Shown in pieces: positions 16,097 through 23,654 of a DNA stretch of 37,676 nucleotides. The position numbers and the translations under genes were made by a program. Where the stretch lies: assembly GCA_002384855.1 (NCBI GenBank), contig DGBP01000048.1:1-37676 (forward strand), given 5' to 3'. Under the pieces are notes generated by a model, which had not been told where the DNA came from, did not search any database, and was given only the letters and a program-made list of their open reading frames with translations. Position 1 is the stretch's first letter; every line of letters starts with the position of its first letter. The stretch is from Nocardioidaceae bacterium UBA4001. Its GTDB lineage: Bacteria > Actinomycetota > Actinomycetes > Propionibacteriales > Nocardioidaceae.

Positions 16097-16768
16097 TCAG
16101 CCGCGGTGCTCGGCCGGGGCGAGGAGCATCTGGAGCTCGGCCTCGGAGTCGGCCGCGGCCACGAACAGCAGCTCGTCCCCGGACTCGATGGGCTGCTCCG
16201 CCGTCGGGGTGTACACCTGACCGTCCCGCAGGATCGTCACCAGCGAGGAGTTCTCCGGCCACGGGATCAGCCCGGTCGGCGTGCCGATGAACGGCGAGTC
16301 GTCCGGCAGGGTCATCTCGACCAGGTTCGCGTTGCCCTTGCGGAAGGTGAACAGGCGCACGAGGTCGCCGACGGTCACGGCCTCCTCCACCAGGGCCGAC
16401 ATGATCCGCGGCGTCGAGACGTTCACGTCGACGCCCCAGGCCTCGGTGAACAGCCACTCGTTGTTGGGGTGGTTGACCCGGCCCACCGTGCGCGGGACCC
16501 CGAACTCGGTCTTGGCCAGCAGCGAGGTCACGAGGTTCGCCTTGTCGTCGCCGGTCGCGGCGATGACCACGTCGCAGTGCTCGAGCCGGGCCTCCTCGAG
16601 GGAGGAGAGCTCGCAGGAGTCGGCGAGCAGCCACTCGGCCTTCGGCACCCGGTCGGGCTTGATGGACTCGGGGTTCTTGTCGATCAGGAGCACCTTGTGA
16701 CCGTTCTGGATCAGCTCCCGGGCGATCGAGCGGCCGACGGCGCCTGCTCCGGCAATCGCGACGCGCAT
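16097..16768 (-). CDS. ceoC: TrkA-family potassium uptake regulatory protein (second of pair)
   Basis: The 223-residue protein has an N-terminal Rossmann RCK-N domain (GAGAVGRSIA at 7-16, acidic Asp30 at the end of the second strand for NAD binding) and a C-terminal RCK-C domain (about 140-215). It would be a cytoplasmic gating subunit of a K+ uptake channel or transporter. Its ATG overlaps the stop of the upstream TrkA gene in TGATG, so the pair is translationally coupled. The pair corresponds to ceoB/ceoC of M. tuberculosis, which also lie next to a DUF3159 gene and an APC permease. Confidence 0.92.
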   Translation of the reverse strand: MRVAIAGAGAVGRSIARELIQNGHKVLLIDKNPESIKPDRVPKAEWLLADSCELSSLEEARLEHCDVVIAATGDDKANLVTSLLAKTEFGVPRTVGRVNHPNNEWLFTEAWGVDVNVSTPRIMSALVEEAVTVGDLVRLFTFRKGNANLVEMTLPDDSPFIGTPTGLIPWPENSSLVTILRDGQVYTPTAEQPIESGDELLFVAAADSEAELQMLLAPAEHRG

Positions 16769-17430
16769 CAGTCGGCCTCCGGTCCGTTCTCGTACACCGA
16801 GCGCACCCGCGCGGCGTTCTCCTCGCGCATCACCAGGTGCAGCACGTCGCCCTCCTGGATCACGGTCTCGCGGGTGGGGAGCATGCCCTCGCCCAGGCGG
16901 TCGATCCACGCGATCCGGCTGCCGGACTGGAGCTGGAAGTCGATCGTGCGGTGGCCGACCCAGGGCTCGTTGACCCGCAGCGAGTCGAGCCGGATCGTGC
17001 CGGAGGGGTCGCGGAAGTCCGGCTCGGTGCCGGCGGGCAGGATCCGGCGCAGCACCTGGTCCGCGGTCCACTTCACGGTGGCGACGGTCTCGATGCCCAG
17101 ACGTTGGTACACCTCGGCGCGGCCCGGGTCGTAGATCCGCGCGACGACCTGCTGGATCCCGAAGCTCTCGCGCGCGACGCGGGCGGCGATGATGTTGGAG
17201 TTGTCGCCGCTCGAGACCGCCGCGAAGGCGTCGGCCTTGTCGATGCCCGCGCGGTCGAGGACGTCCTGGTCGAAGCCGACCCCGGTCACCTTCGTTCCGT
17301 TGAACGACGGGCCGAGGCGACGGAAGGCGTCGGGGTTGCTGTCGATGACAGCCACGGTGTGGTCACGGTCCTCGAGGCTCCGCGCGAGCGTGGAGCCGAC
17401 CCGGCCGCATCCCATGATCACGACATGCAC
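16768..17430 (-). CDS. ceoB: TrkA-family potassium uptake regulatory protein (first of pair)
   Basis: The 220-residue protein starts VHVVIMGCGRVGSTLA, an RCK-N Rossmann motif with GCGRVG, then Asp27 for NAD ribose binding. An RCK-C domain follows at about 140-215 (the end retains REENAARVRSVYE). It probably pairs with the next gene as a heteromeric gating ring. The GTG at 17430 follows a TAGCGT hexamer by 8 nt, so the message is probably leaderless; a longer open frame to 17586 overlaps the divergent gene and is rejected. Confidence 0.92.
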   Translation of the reverse strand: MHVVIMGCGRVGSTLARSLEDRDHTVAVIDSNPDAFRRLGPSFNGTKVTGVGFDQDVLDRAGIDKADAFAAVSSGDNSNIIAARVARESFGIQQVVARIYDPGRAEVYQRLGIETVATVKWTADQVLRRILPAGTEPDFRDPSGTIRLDSLRVNEPWVGHRTIDFQLQSGSRIAWIDRLGEGMLPTRETVIQEGDVLHLVMREENAARVRSVYENGPEAD

Positions 17431-17437
17431 GGGACCG

Positions 17438-17443
17438 ACGCTA
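17438..17443 (-). promoter_or_regulatory. Candidate -10 of ceoB (leaderless)
   Basis: TAGCGT on the minus strand ends 8 nt before the GTG at 17430. Confidence 0.42.
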
Positions 17444-17490
17444 CACCGCGCCCGTCGGCCGTTGTGCGAGGCGGGGCCGCCTCCGTGGTC

Positions 17491-17496
17491 TAGCCT
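17491..17496 (+). promoter_or_regulatory. Candidate -10 of the APC permease gene (leaderless)
   Basis: TAGCCT ends 8 nt before the GTG at 17504. It lies in the divergent region shared with ceoB. Confidence 0.42.
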
Positions 17497-17503
17497 TCCA
17501 TGC

Positions 17504-19525
17504 GTGGGTGTTGCCGATGTGTCCAAGCGGATCCTCCTGGGGCGCAAGCTGAGGAGCACGCAGGCCGGTGGGCACCTGCTTCCCAAGCGGGTGGCGCTTC
17601 CCGTGTTCTCCAGCGACGCGCTGTCGTCGGTGGCCTACGCCCCCGACGAGATCTTCATCATGCTGTCGTTCGTCGGCGTCTCCGCCTACGCCTGGTCGTG
17701 GAAGATCGCGCTGCTCGTCGCGCTGGTCATGCTCACCGTGGTGGCGTCGTACCGCCAGACCGTCCACGCCTATCCCAGCGGCGGCGGCGACTACGAGGTC
17801 GCTCGGGTGAACCTCGGCCGCGACGCCGGGGTCACCGTGGCGAGCGCGCTGCTGGTCGACTACGTGATGACGGTGGCCGTGTCCATCTCGGCGGCCGTGC
17901 AGACCGGCGCGGCGGCGTTCGGGTTCATGTCCGGCCGGGAGACCGCGGTCGCGGCCGGGCTCGTGCTCCTGCTGGCGGCGGTCAACCTCCGTGGTGTCCG
18001 GGAGTCGTCGTGGACCTTCGCGATCATGACCTACGGGTTCATGGTCGCGATCCTCGGCATGGCGCTCTACGGCCAGCTCCGCCTGCTGTTCGGTGACCTG
18101 CCCGAGGCCGAGAGCGCGAGCTACCGGATCCTCGACGCCGAGGGCTACGGCGGTGAGATCACCACGGTGGCGCTGGTCTTCCTCCTCGCGCGGGCGTTCT
18201 CCTCCGGCAGCGTCGCGCTGACCGGCATCGAGGCGGTCTCCAACGGGGTGCCGGCCTTCCGCAAGCCGAAGAGCCGCAACGCCGCGAACACCCTGCTCTA
18301 CCTGGCGATCATCGCGATCACGATGATGATGAGCGTCATCGTGCTCGCCCGGGAGATGCGGCTGAGGTACGTCGACCCGCTGCAGCAGCACCTGCTCGTC
18401 CAGGCCGACGGCAGCCCGCTGCCCGCAGACCACGACCAGCACACCGTGCTCAGCCAGATCGCCCGCGGCGTCTTCGACAACCTGCCGGCAGGCTTCTACT
18501 TCGTGATCGCCATGACCGTGCTCGTGCTGCTGCTCGCGGCGAACACGTCGTTCAACGGGTTCCCGGTCCTGGGCTCGATCCTCGCCCGCGACGGGTTCCT
18601 TCCGCGCCAGATGGCCTCTCGCGGCGACCGGCTCGCCTACAACAACGGCATCGTGATCCTGTCGGTGCTCGCGATCGTGCTGATCGTGATCTTCGACGCC
18701 GAGGTCACGCGCCTGATCCAGCTCTACATCGTCGGGGTGTTCCTGTCGTTCACCCTCGGCCAGCTCGGCATGACCCGGCACTGGACCCGGCTCCTGCGGA
18801 CCGAGACCGACCCCTCCGCCCGCCGACGGATGATGCGCTCGCGGGCGATCAACGCCTTCGGCCTCGTGCTCACGGGCATCGTGCTGGCCGTCGTACTCGT
18901 CACGAAGTTCCTCGCGGGGGCCTGGATCGCGATCCTGGCGATCGGCGCGTTCTTCCTGTTGATGCAGCGCATCCGCCGGCACTACGACGAGGTCGCCGAG
19001 GAGCTCACCGTCGAGCAGGACGACCAGGTGCTGCCCACCCGCGTGCACGCGATCGTCGCCGTCTCCCAGCTGCACAAGCCGACCATGCGGGCCCTCGCCT
19101 ACGCCAAGGCCTCGCGCCCGAACACGCTCGAGGCGGTCTACGTCGACACCGACCCGACGATCACGGCCCGGATGCTCGAGGAGTGGGACGCCCGCAACAT
19201 CGACGTGCCGCTGAAGGTGCTCTACTCGCCCTACCGCGAGATCGTGAAGCCGGTCGTGCAGTACGCCCGCAGCATCCGGAAGGCGAACCCGCGGGGCGTG
19301 GTGGCGGTCTACATCCCCGAGTACGTCGTCGGTCGGCGGTGGGAGCAGCTGCTCCACAACCAGACCGCCTTCCGGCTCAAGAGCCGGTTGCTGTTCAACA
19401 CCGGTGTCATGGTGATCTCCGTGCCCTACCAGCTGCGCTCCTCCGAGCTCGCCGAGGAACGAGCCGAGCGCCTGCAGCGCAGCACGAAGGCCGGCGACGT
19501 GCGCCGTGGGCGTGGCGCCCCGTGA
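17504..19525 (+). CDS. APC-superfamily permease (amino acid/potassium transporter-like)
   Basis: The 673-residue protein has about 12 transmembrane helices in residues 25-500, including the SSDALSSVAYAPDEI opening of TM1 and the YPSGGGDYEVAR loop. A cytoplasmic C-terminal domain of about 170 residues follows (HAIVAVSQLHKPTMRALAYA; universal-stress-protein-like fold). This matches the KimA/YdaO-type potassium permeases and their actinobacterial relatives. Divergent TrkA genes support a role in K+ transport. The GTG at 17504 is chosen because earlier in-frame codons overlap ceoB. Confidence 0.88.
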   Translation: MGVADVSKRILLGRKLRSTQAGGHLLPKRVALPVFSSDALSSVAYAPDEIFIMLSFVGVSAYAWSWKIALLVALVMLTVVASYRQTVHAYPSGGGDYEVARVNLGRDAGVTVASALLVDYVMTVAVSISAAVQTGAAAFGFMSGRETAVAAGLVLLLAAVNLRGVRESSWTFAIMTYGFMVAILGMALYGQLRLLFGDLPEAESASYRILDAEGYGGEITTVALVFLLARAFSSGSVALTGIEAVSNGVPAFRKPKSRNAANTLLYLAIIAITMMMSVIVLAREMRLRYVDPLQQHLLVQADGSPLPADHDQHTVLSQIARGVFDNLPAGFYFVIAMTVLVLLLAANTSFNGFPVLGSILARDGFLPRQMASRGDRLAYNNGIVILSVLAIVLIVIFDAEVTRLIQLYIVGVFLSFTLGQLGMTRHWTRLLRTETDPSARRRMMRSRAINAFGLVLTGIVLAVVLVTKFLAGAWIAILAIGAFFLLMQRIRRHYDEVAEELTVEQDDQVLPTRVHAIVAVSQLHKPTMRALAYAKASRPNTLEAVYVDTDPTITARMLEEWDARNIDVPLKVLYSPYREIVKPVVQYARSIRKANPRGVVAVYIPEYVVGRRWEQLLHNQTAFRLKSRLLFNTGVMVISVPYQLRSSELAEERAERLQRSTKAGDVRRGRGAP

Positions 19526-20759
19526 CGGACGCGCCGTGAGGGGACGCGGGCGGCAGCGGGTGGCCAAGGGACGCTCGCTGGTGGGGGAGCGCTACACCGT
19601 CGACGTGGGGCCGGTGGCCCACGGCGGTCACTTCGTGGCCCGGCACGAGGGCCGCGTCGTCTTCGTGCGGCACACCCTGCCCGGTGAACGCGTCGTCGTC
19701 GAGGTCACCGAGGGCGACGAGGGGTCGAAGTTCCTGCGCGGCGACGCCGTGGAGATCCTCACTTCCTCCGGCGACCGGGTCGCACCGCCCTGCCCGTTCT
19801 CCGGGCCCGGTCGCTGCGGTGGCTGCGACTTCCAGCACGTCGCCGTGCCTGCGCAGCGCGCGCTCAAGGCGGCGGTCGTCCGCGAGCAGCTGCAACGTCT
19901 CGCCCGCATCGACGTGGACGTCGAGGTCGAGGCGGTGCCCGGTGACCAGGACGGCCTCGGCTGGCGCACCCGGGTTCAGTTCGCCGTCAGGCGCGACGGC
20001 CGCCCCGGCCTGCGTCGGCACCGGTCGAACGCCGTCGAGCACGTCGACCACTGCCTCATCGCGCACCCGGACCTCCCTCCCGTGCTCGACCGGGTGTGGC
20101 CGGGCGCTGAGGGGGTAGAGGCCATCGTCTCGATGACGGGGGAGCGGCTGCGGGTCGAGACCCTGCCCGACATGCTCCGCTTCGACGGGCCGGAGGTGCT
20201 GCACGAGGAGGTGGCCGGGCGAGGCTTCGAGGTGTCCGGCTCGGGCTTCTGGCAGGTGCACCCGGGCGCGGCCGGTGTGCTGACCCAGGCCGTGCTCGAC
20301 GCCCTCCGGCCGGCGCCGGGGGAGCGCGCCCTGGACCTGTACTCCGGCGTCGGCCTGTTCTCCGCCTTCCTGGCCGAGCGGGTCGGGCCGGAGGGCTCGG
20401 TCCTCGCGGTGGAGTCCGACCCGGTCGCCGTGTCCGACGCCGAGCGCAACCTCGCCGACCTGCCGCAGGTCGAGGCCGTGGTGGACCGGGTCGAGCGCGC
20501 GCTGCGCCGGGGGTCGGTGGGGGAGAGGTGCGACGTGGTCGTCCTTGACCCACCACGGGTGGGGGCGAAGCGCGAGGTCGTGGAAGGGGTCGTCGCCCTC
20601 GCCCCCCGGACGGTCGCGTACGTCGCCTGCGACCCCGGCGCGCTGGCGCGGGACGTGGCGATCTTCGCCGAGCACGGCTACCGGCTGGAGTCCCTACGAG
20701 CCTTCGACATCTTCCCGATGACTTCCCATGTGGAGTGCGTTGCACTGATGACGAGGTGA
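19506..20759 (+). CDS. TRAM-domain class I SAM-dependent RNA (uracil-5) methyltransferase, TrmA/RlmD family
   Basis: The 417-residue protein has an N-terminal TRAM domain (about 28-85). Cys96/Cys104/Cys107 and a later DHC cysteine form a likely [4Fe-4S] site. The Rossmann methyltransferase domain has DLYSGVGLFS (SAM binding), VLDPPR, the catalytic Cys375 in YVACDPG and the general-base Glu in HVEC near the C-terminus. It would make 5-methyluridine in rRNA or tRNA. It overlaps the permease gene by 20 bp; in-frame GTGs at 19536 and 19560 are alternative starts. Its last 50 bases are partly repeated at 34025-34055, which suggests that its 3' end was an integration site. Confidence 0.9.
   Translation: MGVAPRDGRAVRGRGRQRVAKGRSLVGERYTVDVGPVAHGGHFVARHEGRVVFVRHTLPGERVVVEVTEGDEGSKFLRGDAVEILTSSGDRVAPPCPFSGPGRCGGCDFQHVAVPAQRALKAAVVREQLQRLARIDVDVEVEAVPGDQDGLGWRTRVQFAVRRDGRPGLRRHRSNAVEHVDHCLIAHPDLPPVLDRVWPGAEGVEAIVSMTGERLRVETLPDMLRFDGPEVLHEEVAGRGFEVSGSGFWQVHPGAAGVLTQAVLDALRPAPGERALDLYSGVGLFSAFLAERVGPEGSVLAVESDPVAVSDAERNLADLPQVEAVVDRVERALRRGSVGERCDVVVLDPPRVGAKREVVEGVVALAPRTVAYVACDPGALARDVAIFAEHGYRLESLRAFDIFPMTSHVECVALMTR
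20710..20740 (+). repeat. Direct repeat, left copy (candidate attachment site in the methyltransferase 3' end)
   Basis: Within the end of the methyltransferase gene. TCTTCCCGATGACT and GTGGAGTGCGT, separated by 6 bp, recur at 34025-34055 with the same spacing and orientation: 28 of 31 bases match. The repeated segment codes for the FPMTxHVECV motif. Confidence 0.65.
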
Positions 20760-20881
20760 GCGGCCGCCACGACCTCGCGAGATCGCGGGGACCGTCTTCG
20801 AGCCCTTTCCAAGGAAACGCCCACGGCAGAGACGGCGATCGCGGTCCACCAATGGTCGGTAAGGAGGTGTTCTCCAACAAC

Positions 20882-20949
20882 CGGCGGGCCCGATGGCATC
20901 GGTGGCGGGGATGGGTTCGACCGGCGCGTCCACCGTGTCGGGCCCGCCG
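20882..20949. terminator. Possible bidirectional terminator or structured element after the methyltransferase
   Basis: A 12-bp perfect inverted repeat (CGGCGGGCCCGA at 20882-20893 with its complement at 20938-20949) encloses a second stem (CGGTGG with CCACCG). It sits between the convergent methyltransferase and lipoprotein genes, 19 bp after the lipoprotein stop. The rest of 20760-20968 holds no recognisable gene. Confidence 0.42.
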
Positions 20950-20968
20950 CGCCCGCCTAACCCGAGAA

Positions 20969-22360
20969 TCAGTCTGAACAGGGCGGGATGGCCGTGAGGT
21001 CCAGGTGCACCGGCGCTGATCCGCTCTGCGGGCCGACGGTCGGGATGTGAATGGTGCTATCGAAGGTGAAGTCCAGACTCGCCGTCGATGCGTCGCCGGA
21101 GAGGGTGACGGTGTAGGCCCCCGACCCGGTCACGGAGAGGGGAGCGTTTGAGACCCTTCCCTTGTAGGCGTAGGTCCCGCCAGTCTCCCGGTTCGGGCGG
21201 AACGAGAACGACCCAACGTAGTCGCCAGTGGTCTCCACGTTGAAGCGCTTCTCCAACGAACAGGCCTTGCCCTTGAGTGTGATCCCGCTGGGAACCGACG
21301 GGATCGACCCGCTGATGGCGTAGCTCTGCTTGTTGCACTTCGGCACCAGCGCCTCTGCCTCGCGGACCCGCTCGGTGATCGCGTTGCCTAGGGTCTCCTT
21401 CACGTAACCGGTGGCCGGAGACACGATGAAGCCAAGCCACTTCACCGACCCCGCCAGCGAGGACCCGGTGTCGACCAGCAGCTGCAGGAACAAGACGGCT
21501 GCGTTCTCCTTGATCTCCTGCTTGAGGTCGGCGACCTGATCGGTGACCTTCTTCTTCGCCGTCGGGTCCTTGGCGTACTGGTCCCTTGTCAACGGGTTGG
21601 TCGGGTTCTCGGCGCACTGTGCCAGGGAGTCGAGCTTCGCCAAGGCTTCGGTGATCATGTCGTTCGCACCGACAGCGTCCCAGACCTTGTTGCCGGCCTT
21701 CCAGGCCTCCCACGAGCCCGTGGCGATCTTGCTGCCGGCCCGGTCGGCCCAGGTATCGACGTAGCTCTCCTGGGCCTGCGAGACGACCCCCGAGACGACC
21801 ACGTCGACGGTCGACGGCGAGCCCCCCGCCAAGTAGCCCGCAGGCTGGACCATCGGCCCGCTGTCGTCACCGCCACCGGGCGCGCCGGCGGCCCCGCCGC
21901 CGATGTCTGTGACCCGGGCGCGTACGTCCTCCGGGAGCGTGGCAGCATCGATGGCGTAGGCCATCGACAGCAGGTAGCGGTCACCGTCCTCCTCCGCGGT
22001 CAGCGCCACACCGTCGCCGGGCTTCACCTTCCCCGTGCCGGCGCTCAGCCGGTAGGTGAGGTCCGCGGTGGCGCCATTGGGGAAGGCGTGAGTGACGACG
22101 AAGGTATGGCCGTCGGTAACCTTGAGGCTCGACTTCGTCCTCGATGCGACGTACGCCGTGGCGGTATCGAACCCGGCGGCCTGCACCGCGGCGGCGAGGC
22201 CCCTGGAGGCCTGTGGGGTGGAGACGCTCTCAGCGAAGGGCTGTCCAGCCCCGGAGTTGCTTTCGCTGGGTGAGGGATCGGCCGAACAGGCCGTGAGGGC
22301 GACAACACCGACCAAGACGGCGACCCAGCCGCGCAGGGTCGTCGAACTTCGAGTATGCAC
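20969..22360 (-). CDS. Secreted lipoprotein of unknown function
   Basis: The 463-residue product from GTG at 22360 begins with a basic n-region (HTRSSTTLRG), a hydrophobic core and the lipobox LTAC, so it is lipidated at Cys25 and held on the outer face of the membrane. A Ser/Pro-rich linker follows. The mature part has a beta-rich region (about 60-145), a helical region with Lys/Gln-rich helices (about 200-350) and a C-terminal beta domain (about 355-463). Four cysteines in the mature protein could form two disulfides. No family is recognised. Third-position GC is visibly lower than in the flanking conserved genes. The open frame extends 42 codons further upstream, but the lipoprotein signal fixes the start. 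Confidence 0.8.
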   Translation of the reverse strand: MHTRSSTTLRGWVAVLVGVVALTACSADPSPSESNSGAGQPFAESVSTPQASRGLAAAVQAAGFDTATAYVASRTKSSLKVTDGHTFVVTHAFPNGATADLTYRLSAGTGKVKPGDGVALTAEEDGDRYLLSMAYAIDAATLPEDVRARVTDIGGGAAGAPGGGDDSGPMVQPAGYLAGGSPSTVDVVVSGVVSQAQESYVDTWADRAGSKIATGSWEAWKAGNKVWDAVGANDMITEALAKLDSLAQCAENPTNPLTRDQYAKDPTAKKKVTDQVADLKQEIKENAAVLFLQLLVDTGSSLAGSVKWLGFIVSPATGYVKETLGNAITERVREAEALVPKCNKQSYAISGSIPSVPSGITLKGKACSLEKRFNVETTGDYVGSFSFRPNRETGGTYAYKGRVSNAPLSVTGSGAYTVTLSGDASTASLDFTFDSTIHIPTVGPQSGSAPVHLDLTAIPPCSD

Positions 22361-22418
22361 GGAAGACAAGTCGGGCTCCACGGACGGGACGTGCCAGCGC
22401 TGCGCGCCGGGAGGACTC

Positions 22419-22424
22419 ACTCTA
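22419..22424 (-). promoter_or_regulatory. Candidate -10 of the lipoprotein gene
   Basis: TAGAGT on the minus strand would give a leader of about 50 nt to the GTG at 22360. No clear -35 is present. Confidence 0.28.
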
Positions 22425-22549
22425 GCGAACGGCGCCGACATCGAGGGCGCGGATTGGACGCCCTTCGAGTCGCGAGAAGTCGCCATGGGGAGCCGACAGC
22501 GACGAGGGACCCAGGGGCGAAACGCGCAGGTCAGCGGCTATGTTGCCTG

Positions 22550-22741
22550 TCAGGCAAGCAGGTAACCGCACAGGATCGCGGCCCGCACGGCGTCAAGATC
22601 CTGGACGGGGACCGGCTCCTTCTTGACATTCGGCACAGGGACGTTCGCGACGCTCGTTGCCGGATTGCCGTTGATGGCCTCCTGAAAATGGCCTGCCAGA
22701 TGGGAGGCGCGTACCAGGAAGCCGCGGACTCCCTTTCGCAT
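22550..22741 (-). pseudogene. Possible tyrosine-recombinase (integrase) fragment
   Basis: This 63-codon frame reads like real protein in one part: NPATSVANVPVPNVKKEP is followed by VPVQDLDAVRAAI. That resembles the junction between the core-binding and catalytic domains of phage-type integrases (NPAxxV...(K/R)xxVxxLxxxxVxxLL). It stops soon after, and the catalytic Arg and Tyr regions are absent. A stop codon lies five codons upstream of the ATG and there is no ribosome-binding site, so it is more likely a remnant than a functional small gene. The surrounding bases 22490-22830 are visibly less GC-rich than the rest. The call rests on pattern memory and is uncertain. Confidence 0.3.
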
Positions 22742-22858
22742 GTCGGCGCTGACCTACCACGTGAAAGGAACCTGCGTGCGCGACGACAAACGCCTTCAGA
22801 TTGTTCTCGCCCTGGAGCGACCTCGCCCTGGACAACCAGAGCCGACCTCGACCCGTCA

Positions 22859-22881
22859 GGGCCGGCCGGTGAAGCCGGCCC
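22859..22881. repeat. Short hairpin in the decayed intergenic region
   Basis: GGGCCGGC and GCCGGCCC pair around a 7-nt loop. It lies upstream of a larger inverted repeat in the 658-bp gap between the lipoprotein gene and the oxidase partner gene. Confidence 0.35.
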
Positions 22882-22897
22882 CGTCGGCGGGGCAGGA

Positions 22898-22958
22898 CGG
22901 AAGGCCCGGCGGCCAGGGCGAGGTTGGGGGGGGTCCGCCGGGCGCACCGGGCCTTCCG
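22898..22958 (-). terminator. Candidate terminator of the oxidase operon
   Basis: CGGAAGGCCCGG (22898-22909) is a perfect inverted repeat of 22947-22958 with a GC-rich 37-nt interior that can pair further. It lies about 60 bp after the stop of the small partner gene of the multicopper oxidase, on the expected side for termination of that minus-strand operon. Confidence 0.42.
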
Positions 22959-23018
22959 CGTCTCAGTTACCGCGACCTGCCCACCCCCATCACGGATCGC
23001 GGTCGAAAGGGAGCGACG

Positions 23019-23654
23019 TCAATGGGCGTGACGGTCGTCATGAGGGTCACCGCCGTCGCGATTGGTGTGGTCGTCCTGCTTCGGCGCCGGGGATGAGGCG
23101 TCCGGCGGGTCGTTTTGTGCGTGCTCGGAGAGGTCGGCCGCGACCGCCAAGGCCGTGCCGCCGCGGAACACCAGCCGCAGATCGGTGACGCCCTCGGGCG
23201 CGTCGAAGAACACCCCGCCTGCGACCTGGCTTCCCGCCGGCACCACACCGTCGCCGAGATCGGCATCGTGGGGTGACAAGGGGGCGGTGCCGTGCCCGGT
23301 GAGCCGGAAGTCGTCTTCCCGCCAGGCCAGATCTTCACCTTCGGCGGCAAGGACGACGCCGATCCTGATCCGCACCTGCCCCGGGGGGACGGGGTCGGGG
23401 TCCGGCATCGTCGCCATGCCGGGGACCCGCTTGTGGTCCATCGAACGGGTCGTCACGTCCCGGACCTGGAGCCAGCCACCGGGAACGGCCGCCCACTCGC
23501 GACCCACAGGAGGATGATGGTCGTCCTCGCCCCGATCGACGGTGAGGCCCCAGGCCCCTGCTGCGACGGCCGCGAGCAGAAGGATGACTGCCCCCAGCAG
23601 CGTCGTCGTCTGCCAATCTGGGACCGGGGTGCGCATGATGACCGCCCCACTCAC
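23019..23654 (-). CDS. Membrane-anchored Met/His-rich protein, partner of the giant multicopper oxidase
   Basis: The 211-residue protein has one N-terminal membrane anchor (about 17-38) and an extracytoplasmic part. Residues 72-83 hold Met72, His74, Met80 and Met83. Residues about 90-172 look like an Ig-like/DUF4352-type beta sandwich (VRIRIGVVLAAEGED and VAGGVFFDAPEGVTDLRLVF). The last 30 residues are rich in His and Asp (His196, 205, 209 and 211). These features suggest binding of copper or another metal outside the cell. Its GTG overlaps the oxidase stop in GTGA, so translation is coupled. A downstream ATG at 23636 is an alternative start. No specific family is recognised. Confidence 0.78.
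   Translation of the reverse strand: MSGAVIMRTPVPDWQTTTLLGAVILLLAAVAAGAWGLTVDRGEDDHHPPVGREWAAVPGGWLQVRDVTTRSMDHKRVPGMATMPDPDPVPPGQVRIRIGVVLAAEGEDLAWREDDFRLTGHGTAPLSPHDADLGDGVVPAGSQVAGGVFFDAPEGVTDLRLVFRGGTALAVAADLSEHAQNDPPDASSPAPKQDDHTNRDGGDPHDDRHAH

Noticed and set aside
17441..19567. 708-codon minus-strand open frame across the APC permease
   Set aside because: The plus-strand frame has the permease motifs and membrane helices; the minus frame is low-complexity His/Asp/Arg.
20910..20935. tRNA-like GGGTTCGACC
   Set aside because: The T-loop-like bases are not flanked by matching stem sequences and no acceptor or anticodon arm can be built around them.
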